Source of the DNA: Pseudofulvimonas gallinarii
GTDB lineage: Bacteria > Pseudomonadota > Gammaproteobacteria > Xanthomonadales > UBA2363
Length of the DNA: 64,000 nt
Direction: 5' to 3'
Assembly (NCBI RefSeq): GCF_004343305.1
Contig: NZ_SMAF01000001.1
Span: 186,001 to 250,000, forward strand
This document shows positions 1 through 7,849 of the stretch, in pieces. The notes beneath the pieces are model-generated. The model searched no databases and had not been told where the DNA came from. It was given only the letters and a program-made list of their open reading frames with translations. How positions within the stretch are numbered: the stretch's first letter is position 1; each line of letters opens with the position of its first letter. The translations under genes were made by a program, and so were the position numbers.

Positions 1-724
1 AACCGAACTGGCGGGACTGCAGGTCGGCGACGAGAAGACTTTCAAGGTCGAGTTCCCGGCCGACTGGCGTAACAACCCGGAACTGGCCGGCAAGACCGCT
101 GATGTCACCGTCAAGGTGACCAAGGTGCACGAGTCGCGTGTTCCCGAGGTCGATGCCGATTTCATCAAGAGCTTCGGCATCGCCGACGGCAGCGTCGAGC
201 AGTTCCGTTCCGACGTTCGCGCCAACCTGCAGCGCGAGCTGAACTCGGCCATCGCCGGTCGCCTGAAGCAGTCGGTCATCGACAAGCTGCTGGCGGCCTA
301 TCCGGATCTCGAAGTGCCCAAGGGCATGGTGTCAATGGAAGCCGCCGCGCTGCACGCCGACGCCCAGCGCACTTTCGCGCAGGCGCAGCAGGCCGGCCGC
401 CAGCTGCCGCCGGTGCCGGCCGTGGAAGCGTTCGAGGAAACGGCGCTGCGCCGCGTCCGTGCCGCCGTCCTCATCGGTGCGATCGCGCAGCAGAACGACA
501 TCCGCCTGGAAGAGTCCCGCCTGCGCGAAGCGCTGGCGACGATCGCCTCGACCTACGAGGACCCGGAAGAGGTCATCCAGCTGTACTACAGCAACCAGCA
601 GCTCATGGGCGGCCTGCAGCAGCGCGTCATGGAAGACCAGGTCGCCGAGTGGGTGGCGGAAAAGGCCAAGGTCGAAGTGCGCGAGATTCCGTTCACCGAG
701 GTCATGAATCCGCAGACCGCCTGA
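1..724 (+). CDS. tig: Trigger factor, C-terminal part (5' end outside window)
   Basis: Ribosome-associated chaperone and prolyl isomerase that meets nascent chains at the exit tunnel. The reading frame is open from the left edge (frame beginning at base 2), so the N-terminal ribosome-binding domain is missing. The visible part holds the end of the FKBP-like domain (VGDEKTFKVEFPADW, then a TVKVTKVHE strand) and the helical C-terminal arms, with the usual VPEVDADFIKSFG junction. It ends at a TGA followed by a strong hairpin terminator, and clpP follows on the same strand as in most proteobacteria. The family assignment is safe; only the start is unknown. Confidence 0.95.
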   Translation, partial: TELAGLQVGDEKTFKVEFPADWRNNPELAGKTADVTVKVTKVHESRVPEVDADFIKSFGIADGSVEQFRSDVRANLQRELNSAIAGRLKQSVIDKLLAAYPDLEVPKGMVSMEAAALHADAQRTFAQAQQAGRQLPPVPAVEAFEETALRRVRAAVLIGAIAQQNDIRLEESRLREALATIASTYEDPEEVIQLYYSNQQLMGGLQQRVMEDQVAEWVAEKAKVEVREIPFTEVMNPQTA

Positions 725-746
725 CGGCGGGCCGGTAGCGGTTCAG

Positions 747-778
747 GACGACGCGGCCCACGGGCCGCGTCGTCGTTT
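747..778 (+). terminator. Rho-independent terminator after tig
   Basis: A 12-13 bp GC-rich perfect inverted repeat (arms 747-759 and 762-774) with a 2-4 base loop is followed by GTTT. It lies 23 bp after the tig stop and about 100 bp before clpP, so tig and clpP are probably at least partly separate transcripts. Confidence 0.75.
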
Positions 779-879
779 CCGGAACCACCCTGCCCGGCGC
801 AAACCCGAACGCCTTGTGCGCGGCGACCCGCGCCCCCATCTGATCTGGCATGCTGTAGGCCTGAATCCGGAGACTCCCG

Positions 880-1512
880 ATGTACCCACCGTCCTTCAAT
901 CCCCAGAACCTGAACCTGGTTCCGGTCGTCGTCGAACAGACCTCGCGTGGAGAGCGCGCCTATGACATCTACTCGCGCCTGCTGAAGGAACGCGTGGTGT
1001 TCATGGTCGGTCCGGTGGACGACTACATGGCCAACGTGGTCGTTGCCCAGTTGCTGTTCCTCGAGTCGGAGAATCCGGACAAGGACATCTCGCTGTACAT
1101 CAACTCGCCCGGCGGTTCGGTGAGCGCCGGCCTGGCGATCTATGACACCATGCAGTTCCTGAAGCCGGACGTCAGCACCATGTGCATTGGCCAGGCCGCG
1201 AGCATGGGCGCGCTGCTGCTCACCGCCGGTGCCAAGGGCAAGCGCTATTCACTGCCGCATTCGCGGATCATGATCCACCAGCCGTGGGCGGGGGGCATTT
1301 CCGGCCAGGCGACGGACATCTCGATCCACGCCAAGGAAATCCTCGACACCCGCGAGCGACTGAACCGCATCCTTGCCAAGCACACCGGCCAGGACGTGGA
1401 AACCATCGCCCGCGACACCGAGCGCGACAACTTCATGGCTGCGGACGTGGCGAAGAAGTACGGCCTTATCGACGAGGTGCTGGAGCGCCGCGCCGACGTC
1501 GCCGCGAGCTGA
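880..1512 (+). CDS. clpP: ATP-dependent Clp protease proteolytic subunit
   Basis: Serine peptidase that forms the double-heptamer chamber of the cytosolic Clp proteases, fed by ClpX or ClpA. The 210-residue product has the family's usual length. The catalytic triad is visible as Ser108 in GQAASMGA, His133 in MIHQP and Asp183 in DTERD. The ATG at 880 gives the typical short N-terminal propeptide region before [10 protein letters not shown]. It follows tig as expected, but the next gene is a CoA-binding protein rather than clpX, so its unfoldase partner must be encoded elsewhere. Confidence 0.97.
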   Translation: MYPPSFNPQNLNLVPVVVEQTSRGERAYDIYSRLLKERVVFMVGPVDDYMANVVVAQLLFLESENPDKDISLYINSPGGSVSAGLAIYDTMQFLKPDVSTMCIGQAASMGALLLTAGAKGKRYSLPHSRIMIHQPWAGGISGQATDISIHAKEILDTRERLNRILAKHTGQDVETIARDTERDNFMAADVAKKYGLIDEVLERRADVAAS

Positions 1513-1519
1513 TACAGGG

Positions 1520-1966
1520 ATGTCCACTTCACCGGGTCGCCTGATCGAGGACGACGCAGCACTGAAGGCGCTGCTCGACGGCACCCGGCGCATTGCCGTG
1601 CTGGGCATCAAGACCGAAGCCCAGCACGACCAGCCGGCGTTCTACGTGCCGGCTTACATGGCCGACGCCGGCTTCGACATGGTTCCCGTGCCGGTCTATT
1701 ACCCGGAGGTGCGCGAGATCCTCGGCCGGCCGGTCGTGCGCTCGTTGCGTGCCATCGAAGGCCCGGTGGACCTGGTCAACGTCTTTCGGCGTCCGTCCGA
1801 CCTGCCGGCGCATCTGGATGACCTGATCGCCCTCGCCCCCCGCGCCGTCTGGCTGCAGAGCGGCATCCGCGACGACGCATTCGCCGCCGCCCTGGTTGCC
1901 TCCGGGATCGACGTGGTGCAGGATCGCTGCCTCATGGTCGAGCACCGGCGCCTGCGCACCCGCTGA
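1520..1966 (+). CDS. CoA-binding domain protein (YccU type)
   Basis: A 148-residue single-domain Rossmann-fold protein of the CoA-binding family. The N-terminus has the [11 protein letters not shown] nucleotide-loop segment, followed by the typical [17 protein letters not shown] and [10 protein letters not shown] blocks and a C-terminal [11 protein letters not shown], where the conserved Cys sits. Bacterial homologues bind CoA or protein-bound thiols in the cytosol, but their role is poorly defined. The ATG at 1520 is 7 bp after the clpP stop and preceded by AGGG, suggesting co-transcription with clpP. Confidence 0.85.
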   Translation: MSTSPGRLIEDDAALKALLDGTRRIAVLGIKTEAQHDQPAFYVPAYMADAGFDMVPVPVYYPEVREILGRPVVRSLRAIEGPVDLVNVFRRPSDLPAHLDDLIALAPRAVWLQSGIRDDAFAAALVASGIDVVQDRCLMVEHRRLRTR

Positions 1967-1981
1967 TCGCCACCTGGGAAC

Positions 1982-2911
1982 TCAATCCTCCGGCGGCGGC
2001 TGCCTGACCGGCACCGGCACGTTGCAGAGCTCGACCTTTCCGACCGGGTGCACGAACCATTCCTCGCGCCGGTTGCGACGCGATTCGACCAGCCGCTCGA
2101 AGGCCGGCGTGTCCGTCCGCATCACCTGCAGCGGAACGCGTTCCGCCTCCGGCACATCGCTGCCCAGCCGGATCGAACGTATTGCGATGCGCTGCGCCGC
2201 ATCCTCGAAGAATCCCATCGGCCCGCGACCGCGTGGAAGGCCACCGAGCACTTCCATGCCCGTCAGCACCCGGCCAACCAGCGTGATGTTGCGGTCCAGA
2301 TGCCGCGGGCTGTGGCCGGTCACCACGTACAGCTCGCTGCCATTGCTGGAATCCGCCGCGTTCTCGCGCCCGGCGCCGACGGCGGCATAGCAGTGCGCCA
2401 GCCAGGCCTGGTCGCCGTCGGCCGCACTTTCACGCGCCACCGGGAATCCGTTCGACCAGCCCACCTGCGGTGCATAGACATCGCCATCCGGCAGGCGGGT
2501 GAATGCAACCGCGGACGCAGCCACCGTGAACTCCGCTGGCAACTGCCGTTCCGCCGCGCCGAGTTCACGTGCGCGGTCGGCATTTCCGGATTCGGGATCG
2601 CCCCATTGCACGACGTAGTTCTCCTGCACGCGCACGATCGCCAGGCCGTCCCAGTATTTCTGGCGCGCCAGCTTGCGGATGTTGGCGACATGCGCCGGCG
2701 CGAAGGCCGGTGCCAGCTCGATCACGACGCGTCCGGCTTCCAGGTCCAGGTAAAGCAGATCCGCCAGCTCCGGCGTGCGCCAGTCCGACGCCGTGGTCGC
2801 CCCCAGCACGTCGGCCATGGTCAATGGTCGCGCGCCGCCTTCGGATCGGCCGAAGGCCGTCGAGACCAGCGCCAAACCCAGGCACGCCGCTGTAAACATT
2901 CCCCGCCTCAT
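1982..2911 (-). CDS. Secreted cyclophilin-type peptidyl-prolyl isomerase
   Basis: Predicted periplasmic prolyl isomerase that would help fold exported proteins. The 309-residue product has a short signal peptide (about residues 1-21, ending TAFG). A cyclophilin domain covers roughly residues 50-260, with [42 protein letters not shown] and a late [15 protein letters not shown] strand. The arrangement is the same as in bacterial PpiA-like proteins but longer, with an extra C-terminal segment (about 260-309) of unknown role. It is convergent with the CoA-binding gene and separated from gdx by about 50 bp. Confidence 0.85.
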   Translation of the reverse strand: MRRGMFTAACLGLALVSTAFGRSEGGARPLTMADVLGATTASDWRTPELADLLYLDLEAGRVVIELAPAFAPAHVANIRKLARQKYWDGLAIVRVQENYVVQWGDPESGNADRARELGAAERQLPAEFTVAASAVAFTRLPDGDVYAPQVGWSNGFPVARESAADGDQAWLAHCYAAVGAGRENAADSSNGSELYVVTGHSPRHLDRNITLVGRVLTGMEVLGGLPRGRGPMGFFEDAAQRIAIRSIRLGSDVPEAERVPLQVMRTDTPAFERLVESRRNRREEWFVHPVGKVELCNVPVPVRQPPPED

Positions 2912-2963
2912 CGAAGCCCTCCGTTGCCCAGGCCCGCAGCTTAGCGCGGCATCGTGGGCAGGA

Positions 2964-3287
2964 TCACGAAGCCGGTGTCGCCAGTTTCAGCCCGACGAGC
3001 CCGGCGACGATGAGCACGATGCTGGCGATGCGCAGCGCACTGGCCGACTCGCCGAACACGATGATGCCGACCACGAAGGCACCGACCGCGCCGATGCCGG
3101 TCCAGACCGCGTATGCAGTGCCCAGCGGCAGCACGCGCATGGCCAGCGCCAGCAACCAGAAGCTGAAGATCATGCAGGTCACCGTGACCATGCTGGCGAC
3201 AGGCCTGCTGAAACCTTCGGAGAATTTCAGGCCGACGGCCCAGGCGACTTCCAGCAGCCCTGCCGCGAACAGGTAGATCCATGCCAT
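2964..3287 (-). CDS. gdx: Guanidinium exporter, SMR family (SugE/Gdx)
   Basis: Four-helix small multidrug resistance transporter that exports guanidinium in exchange for protons across the inner membrane. The 107-residue product begins [26 protein letters not shown], with the membrane-embedded Glu of helix 1 and the GLKFSEGF stretch typical of the SugE/Gdx subgroup rather than EmrE. Later helices include [14 protein letters not shown]. The ATG at 3287 is chosen over an upstream in-frame start because GGGGAG lies 6 bases ahead of it and because the upstream codons overlap the riboswitch-like leader. The leader supports the guanidinium assignment. Confidence 0.92.
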   Translation of the reverse strand: MAWIYLFAAGLLEVAWAVGLKFSEGFSRPVASMVTVTCMIFSFWLLALAMRVLPLGTAYAVWTGIGAVGAFVVGIIVFGESASALRIASIVLIVAGLVGLKLATPAS

Positions 3288-3315
3288 GTCCGGCTCCCCA
3301 TGTCCTGATCGGGTC

Positions 3316-3383
3316 GGGGCCGTCCCCTGGATGAAGCGGTCACCGCCTTGCACGATGCGCCGGCGTCGGGTCGTCCCGACGCC
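3316..3383 (-). promoter_or_regulatory. Guanidine-II (mini-ykkC) riboswitch candidate
   Basis: Read on the minus strand, two hairpins each carry an ACGR tetraloop. The first has a perfect 9-bp stem (3362-3383) closing ACGA, and the second has a GGGG/CCCC stem (3316-3327) closing ACGG. The linker is 34 bases. Paired ACGR hairpins define the guanidine-II class, which is known to control sugE/gdx genes. The second hairpin ends about 16 bases before the GGGGAG ribosome-binding site of gdx, so translational control is likely. The class is inferred from pattern only, not from a covariance model. Confidence 0.85.
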
Positions 3384-3388
3384 CACAC

Positions 3389-3417
3389 AGGCTAGCCATG
3401 GACCGGCACAGGCTCAA
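3389..3417 (-). promoter_or_regulatory. Sigma-70-type promoter for gdx leader
   Basis: Minus strand TTGAGC (3417-3412), a 17-base spacer and TAGCCT (3394-3389). Transcription from here would begin near 3382, just at the first riboswitch hairpin, which agrees with a short 5' leader. Confidence 0.5.
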
Positions 3418-3463
3418 GCGCCGCCGTCACTTCCATTCATGCGCTGGCGGGCATGCCGCGCGG

Positions 3464-4240
3464 TCAGTCCAGGCACACCCGCAGCAGTGCCTTGAGCACC
3501 GGCGTCACCATATCGGCGCGACCTTCATCCCAGGCGAAGGTACCCTCGTCCATGTAGGTGCGCTGCGCCAGTTCCAGCTGCACGGCGTGCACGCCTTCGT
3601 CCGGACGGCCGTAGTGCCGGGTGATGTACCCACCCTTGAAACGGCCGTTGACGACATGGGTGTAGCCATCCTGGGCGGCGAGGACGGCGCCCAGCCGGCG
3701 CGCAAGATCCGGCGAACAGCTGCCGCCATCGGCCGTGCCGAGGTTGAAGGCGGGCAGCTCGCCTTCGAACAGGAAAGGGAGGAAGCCACGGATGGAATGG
3801 CCTTCCCACAACACCACGCGCCCGTGCAGCGCACGCAGTCGTTCGAGTTCGCAGGCCAGCGCCTCGTGATACGGATGCCACCAGGTCTCGACGCGCTCCG
3901 CGATCTCCGTGGCATCGGGTTCGGCGCCGGGCAGATACACGGGCTCACCGCTGAACTGCACGGTCGGGCACAGCCCGGTCGTGTTCTGGCCCGGATACAG
4001 CGAGCGATCATCCGGCGGCCGGTTCAGATCGACCACGTAACGCGACCAGCGCGGCACGATCATCGAGGCGCCGAGCTCGCGGGCGAAGGCATAGAGCCTG
4101 CTGACATGCCAGTCGGTATCCGGCGCACGCCGGGCCGAGGGCGTCATGCGTTCTGCGAGTCCGGCGGGAATTTCGCTGCCGTCGTGCGGCAGGCTGACCA
4201 GGAGCGGCGCGTCGCCGCGGTGCAGTTGAAAGATTTCCAC
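3464..4240 (-). CDS. N-formylglutamate amidohydrolase family protein
   Basis: Zinc hydrolase of the HutG/N-formylglutamate deformylase family, which releases formate from N-formyl-L-glutamate in one branch of histidine breakdown. The 258-residue length is typical. Characteristic blocks are LLVSLPHDGSEIP near the N-terminus, the YVVDLNRPPDDRSLYPGQNTTGLCP stretch, the VVLWEGHSI metal-site segment and RFKGGYITRHYG. No other hut genes are next to it, so a role in general formyl-amino-acid salvage is equally possible. It ends about 45 bp before the gdx promoter and is divergent from the SemiSWEET gene. Confidence 0.9.
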   Translation of the reverse strand: MEIFQLHRGDAPLLVSLPHDGSEIPAGLAERMTPSARRAPDTDWHVSRLYAFARELGASMIVPRWSRYVVDLNRPPDDRSLYPGQNTTGLCPTVQFSGEPVYLPGAEPDATEIAERVETWWHPYHEALACELERLRALHGRVVLWEGHSIRGFLPFLFEGELPAFNLGTADGGSCSPDLARRLGAVLAAQDGYTHVVNGRFKGGYITRHYGRPDEGVHAVQLELAQRTYMDEGTFAWDEGRADMVTPVLKALLRVCLD

Positions 4241-4350
4241 GTCCGGCAGTGTACGACGCGTCCGCAGGGTTTGGCAGCCAGCCTAGAATGACCGCTCGCG
4301 CCGCCGCCTGGATCCAGGCGATCGCCCCCCCGCCGGTCCGGATTACTTCG

Positions 4351-4608
4351 ATGAGCCTTGCCGTTGAACTCGTCGGCTTCGCCGCCGCCACGCTGACCAC
4401 GCTGTCCTTCGTTCCGCAGGCGATCAAGACCTGGCGCAGTCGCGATACACGCGCCCTGTCGCTGTCCATGTATGCCGCCTTCACCGTAGGCGTCGGCTGC
4501 TGGCTGGCCTACGGCCTGCTTCTGGGCTCCTGGCCGATGATCTTGTCCAACATCGTCACGTTGACGCTGGCGGCGATGATCCTGGTACTGAAAATCCGCC
4601 ACGGCTGA
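4351..4608 (+). CDS. SemiSWEET sugar transporter (PQ-loop)
   Basis: An 85-residue membrane protein with three predicted helices, the size and pattern of bacterial SemiSWEETs, which dimerise to move sugars down their gradient. The PQ motif lies in LSFVPQAIKTWRSRDTRALSL at the end of helix 1, and helices 2 and 3 are YAAFTVGVGCWLAYGLLLG and LSNIVTLTLAAMILVLKI. The ATG at 4351 is preferred over an upstream frame extension that has no hydrophobic or conserved sequence. The ribosome-binding site is poor. Substrate is not predictable. Confidence 0.85.
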   Translation: MSLAVELVGFAAATLTTLSFVPQAIKTWRSRDTRALSLSMYAAFTVGVGCWLAYGLLLGSWPMILSNIVTLTLAAMILVLKIRHG

Positions 4609-4806
4609 TCACGACGCCGGCGCATCATCGGACGCCGCCCGGAAGAACACTCCGGTCAGCGGCACCTCCAGGGCTTCGCAAATCCGGAAATCCCGCTACA
4701 GAGACGGCGCATGGCGCCCGCCTTCCAGCGCGATGATCGTCTGGCGCATCACGCCGCAGCGCGGCGCCGGCGATTCCTGGGTCATCTCGCCGCGCTCCAA
4801 TCGCAG
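4609..4806 (-). pseudogene. Decayed Xre-type HTH regulator (YozG-like)
   Basis: Translation on the minus strand gives LRLERGEMTQ, then [20 protein letters not shown], an in-frame TAG (4698-4696) and RDFRICEALEVPLTGVFF. This aligns by eye to small Xre regulators that normally read [29 protein letters not shown] and continue through ALEVPLEEVF. The first helix is damaged, there is a stop in the middle, and no start codon is visible upstream. It is therefore read as a remnant. It sits just downstream of a decayed membrane-protein frame, the usual partner of such regulators. Confidence 0.7.
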
Positions 4807-4842
4807 GGGCGGGGGTGAATGCCGAGGAACGTGCCCGCCATG

Positions 4843-5461
4843 TCAGTGCCGTTTGCCCCGGTTACAGCGCACCTGCACCGCGAACTCGACCCGCTGCGAC
4901 ACCACCCGCGGACGTATCAGCAGCGGCGCCAGCAAGGCCGGCGTCGCCGACGCCAGGCGTTCGGGCGGCGTCACCGCCAGCGCGGCCTGACGTTCGGCCA
5001 AGGTCCAGCGGCCTGCGCTGGAGGTGCCCGCGGGGATCCGGCGAGCGCGCCCGTCGACCTCGACACGCCCTCGCCAGCGCGTGCCCGGCATACCGGAGAA
5101 TACCGGCCACGCGATCGCCATCGTCACGACGTTGGGTCCAGCCCGGCGCATCCGGGAAGTCGGTGACCGGGCCGGGCAAGGCGAACAGCGCAGCCCGGCC
5201 GCGACGCAGGCCATCGCCTGGGCTAGGCACAGCAGTCCGATCCGTGCATTCCACTCCACCGGCGAGGCGGGCACTTCCAGCGATCGGCCGACAGCGTGGA
5301 TATCCACCAGAGCGACAGGCACATGGTGGCCAGCACGATGGCGATGCCGACATCTCGCGAATCGGATCCGAAGATGCCGGGCCCAGCAAGACCCACCCCA
5401 GCCGGACCACCAGGATCGCCGCGGCCGCGACGGCCAGCACCCGCCGAATCATGGGCCCCAC
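4843..5461 (-). pseudogene. Probable decayed membrane-protein gene
   Basis: No intact gene covers this stretch, but hydrophobic coding-like segments appear in three frames of the minus strand in order. These are MIRRVLAVAAAAILVVRLGWVLL, then GIAIVLATMCLSLWWISTLSADR in a second frame, then ARIGLLCLAQAMACVAAGLRC in a third frame that stays open to 4843. This is what a frameshifted multi-helix membrane protein would leave. The small Xre remnant lies directly downstream, so the two were probably one regulator/membrane-protein cassette. The family cannot be named with confidence. Confidence 0.5.
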
Positions 5462-5497
5462 AGGGCCATCCGCAATCGACTTGATCTATGGCTCACG

Positions 5498-5522
5498 TTA
5501 CATGTGGCCGCGACTGATGTAA
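5498..5522. promoter_or_regulatory. Inverted repeat upstream of decayed cassette
   Basis: TTACAT and ATGTAA half-sites separated by 13 bases lie in a small AT-richer island ahead of the decayed membrane-protein gene and 77 bp before cnoX. This could be an old operator or promoter of the lost cassette. Weak evidence. Confidence 0.25.
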
Positions 5523-5599
5523 AAACTGTTTGACAACGCTTGCGAAACGCGGGGTCTGGCACCATGTCAGGTCCATTCTCCCGACCGGATGACCTCCCC

Positions 5600-6451
5600 A
5601 TGTCCCAGGCCATCGCTGTGACCACCGCCGACTTCGAAGCCGAAGTCATCCACGCCTCCATGGACCTGCCGGTCCTGGTGGATTTCTGGGCGCCCTGGTG
5701 CGCGCCCTGCCGCTCGCTCGGCCCGATCCTCGACAAGCTCGCCGAAGAGTTTGCCGGTCGCCTGAAGGTGACCAAGATCAATACTGACGAGGAACCGCAG
5801 CTGGCCGGCTTGTTCGGCATCCGCAGCCTGCCGACGGTGGTGCTGATGAAGGACGGGCAGCCGGTCGACCACTTCATGGGCGCGCAGCCGGAAGGGGTGG
5901 TCCGGCAATGGCTGGAACCCCATCTCGGCGCGCTGCCGGAAGTGGAAGCGCCCGCCGTCGCAGCGGCACCGACCGCCGTCGATGCGGATACCGCGCTCGC
6001 CGAGGCGCGCCGCGCACTGGCTGAATCACCTGACACCGCGGAACTGAAACTGGATCTGGTCGAAGCGCTGCTGCGCAAGCAGGAAATCGACGAAGCACGC
6101 ACCCGCCTGGGCGAGTTGCCCGCCGCCGAAGCCGAATCGGACCGCGGCCGCCGCCTGGCCAACCAGCTGGCGTTCGTGCAGGTCGCCCAAGGCGCGCCGT
6201 CGATCGCGGAGCTCGACGCACGGCTGCTGCGTGATCCGGACGACCACCCTGCGCGCCACCTGCTCGGCGTCCGCCTGCTTCTCGACGGCGATGCGCCGAC
6301 GGCGCTGGAAAGCTTCCTGGAATTGATGCGACGCGACCGCAAGTTCGGCGACGACCTCGGCCGCAAGTCGCTGGTGCAGGCGTTCAGCCTCGTCGACGAC
6401 GCCGACCTGGTCGCACAGGTCCGCCGCCGCATGTCCAGCCTGCTTTTCTGA
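5600..6451 (+). CDS. cnoX: Thioredoxin-TPR chaperedoxin (CnoX/YbbN type)
   Basis: Cytosolic thioredoxin-fold protein with a TPR-like helical C-terminus that protects proteins during oxidative or chlorine stress and hands them to GroEL or DnaK. The 283-residue length matches YbbN/CnoX. The thioredoxin domain (about residues 1-112) has the active site WAPWCAPC and the cis-Pro segment RSLPTVVLM. The TPR part (about 130-283) contains repeated ALAEARRAL, LVEALLRKQ and HLLGVRLLL helices. The ATG at 5600 is chosen by homology to the domain start. A CxxC pair rather than the degenerate SQHC of E. coli CnoX suggests redox activity. Confidence 0.88.
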   Translation: MSQAIAVTTADFEAEVIHASMDLPVLVDFWAPWCAPCRSLGPILDKLAEEFAGRLKVTKINTDEEPQLAGLFGIRSLPTVVLMKDGQPVDHFMGAQPEGVVRQWLEPHLGALPEVEAPAVAAAPTAVDADTALAEARRALAESPDTAELKLDLVEALLRKQEIDEARTRLGELPAAEAESDRGRRLANQLAFVQVAQGAPSIAELDARLLRDPDDHPARHLLGVRLLLDGDAPTALESFLELMRRDRKFGDDLGRKSLVQAFSLVDDADLVAQVRRRMSSLLF

Positions 6452-6459
6452 GCGAACCC

Positions 6460-7305
6460 ATGAGCATCGAAATCGTTTCCGAACAACGCTGCCACGGCGG
6501 CACCCAGGGCATTTACCAGCATGCGTCCGACGCCACCGGCGGAAACATGCGGTTCTCCGTCTTCGTGCCGCCGGCGGCGGGCGACGGGAAATATCCCGCC
6601 CTCTACTTCCTGGCCGGCCTGACCTGCACCGAGGAAACGTTCATCATCAAGGCCGGCGCGCAGCGCCTGGCCGCCGAACTCGGCCTGGTCCTCGTCGCGC
6701 CCGACACCAGCCCACGCGACACCGGCCTGGACGGGGCCACGGGCGACTGGGAGTTCGGCGAAGGCGCCGGCTTCTATGTCGATGCCACGCAGGCGCCGTG
6801 GTCGACCCGTTTCAACATGCACCGCTATGTCGCGGAGGAACTGCCTGCCCTGGTCGAAGCGCACTTCCCGGTCGATCCGTCGCGCCGCGGCATCTTCGGG
6901 CATTCAATGGGCGGCCATGGCGCACTGACCCTCGCCCTGCGCCATCCCGGCCGCTACCGCTCGGTCTCGGCCTTCGCACCGATCGTCTCACCTGCGCAGG
7001 TCCCCTGGGGCCGGAAGGCGTTTCCGCGCTACCTCGGCGAGGACGAGACGACCTGGCGGGGCTGGGACGCGACGGCCCTGGTCGAGGACGGCCATCGCTT
7101 CGATGGCGAGATCCTCATCGACCAGGGCGAAGCCGACCGCTTCCTCGAGGCGCAGTTGCAGCCGGAACGCTTCGCCTCGGCCTGCAGGGACGCCCGCCAG
7201 GCGCTGCGCTTGCGCATGCAGGCCGGATACGACCACAGCTACTGGTTCATCCAGACCTTCATCGACGACCACCTGCGCCACCACGCCCGCGCGCTGGAGG
7301 GTTGA
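6460..7305 (+). CDS. fghA: S-formylglutathione hydrolase
   Basis: Esterase D-type hydrolase that splits S-formylglutathione to glutathione and formate, the last step of glutathione-dependent formaldehyde detoxification. The 281-residue alpha/beta hydrolase has the oxyanion segment LYFLAGLTCTEETF, nucleophile Ser149 in GHSMGGHGA, an acid in IDQGEADRF and the His in YDHSYWFI. The gene starts 8 bp after cnoX and is probably co-transcribed. The class III alcohol dehydrogenase that makes the substrate is not next to it. Confidence 0.95.
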   Translation: MSIEIVSEQRCHGGTQGIYQHASDATGGNMRFSVFVPPAAGDGKYPALYFLAGLTCTEETFIIKAGAQRLAAELGLVLVAPDTSPRDTGLDGATGDWEFGEGAGFYVDATQAPWSTRFNMHRYVAEELPALVEAHFPVDPSRRGIFGHSMGGHGALTLALRHPGRYRSVSAFAPIVSPAQVPWGRKAFPRYLGEDETTWRGWDATALVEDGHRFDGEILIDQGEADRFLEAQLQPERFASACRDARQALRLRMQAGYDHSYWFIQTFIDDHLRHHARALEG

Positions 7306-7408
7306 CCCGGCATCCCCTCCCGCATTCCGGGGGCTTCACGGCCTGCCGGCAGTCGGCAACAATGCCGCACCGGGCGGCGAAGGTCGCGGCCCACAATTGG
7401 AGTCGCTC

Positions 7409-7849
7409 ATGCGCGCATTGCTGTTGTCCCTCCTCCTTGTCTTCGGCCTGTCCGCCACGCCGGCGCGCGCCGCCGACGTCATCGAAACCATTTCCGCCCA
7501 GCGCGTCGTCGACCTGCTGGGGCAGGCCGGCTTCGTCGGCGCGGAAATCGACGCCGACGAAGATGTCCTGGTGAACATGCAGGGATATCGCGTCCTCATC
7601 CTGGTCGGCACCTACAAGGGCAAGAACCTCTCGATGCGCTTCGCGCTGGCGGGCACAAAGGCCACCCACGAGACGGTCAACCAGTTCGACACCGAGAAGC
7701 GCTTCGGTCGCGCCTATCTCGACCGCGACGGCGATCCGGTGCTGGAAGCGGACCTGGATCTGGAGGGCGGCGTCACCGAAGCACGTGTGGTCGACTACTT
7801 CCGCACCTACAACCAGCTGATGGTCCACTTCCTCCGCGCGGTGCTGTGA
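7409..7849 (+). CDS. Exported YbjN-domain protein
   Basis: A 146-residue protein with a clear signal peptide (MRALLLSLLLVFGLSATPARAA) followed by a YbjN-type sensory domain. Marks of the family are the QRVVDLLGQAGF helix, a DEDVLVNMQGYRVLI strand pair and the late FRTYNQLMVHFL helix. YbjN proteins resemble type III chaperone folds, and their ligands are unknown. The ATG at 7409 has TTGGAG just upstream. Its stop overlaps the GTG start of the following transporter in GTGA, indicating translational coupling. Confidence 0.85.
   Translation: MRALLLSLLLVFGLSATPARAADVIETISAQRVVDLLGQAGFVGAEIDADEDVLVNMQGYRVLILVGTYKGKNLSMRFALAGTKATHETVNQFDTEKRFGRAYLDRDGDPVLEADLDLEGGVTEARVVDYFRTYNQLMVHFLRAVL

Noticed and set aside
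3287-3386. Longer start for gdx adding 33 residues
   Set aside because: The extension reads through the riboswitch-like hairpins, has no SMR similarity and has no proper ribosome-binding site, while GGGGAG precedes the inner ATG.
4351-4608. SemiSWEET gene as the start of a sugar-use operon
   Set aside because: No sugar kinase, regulator or hydrolase lies next to it on the same strand.
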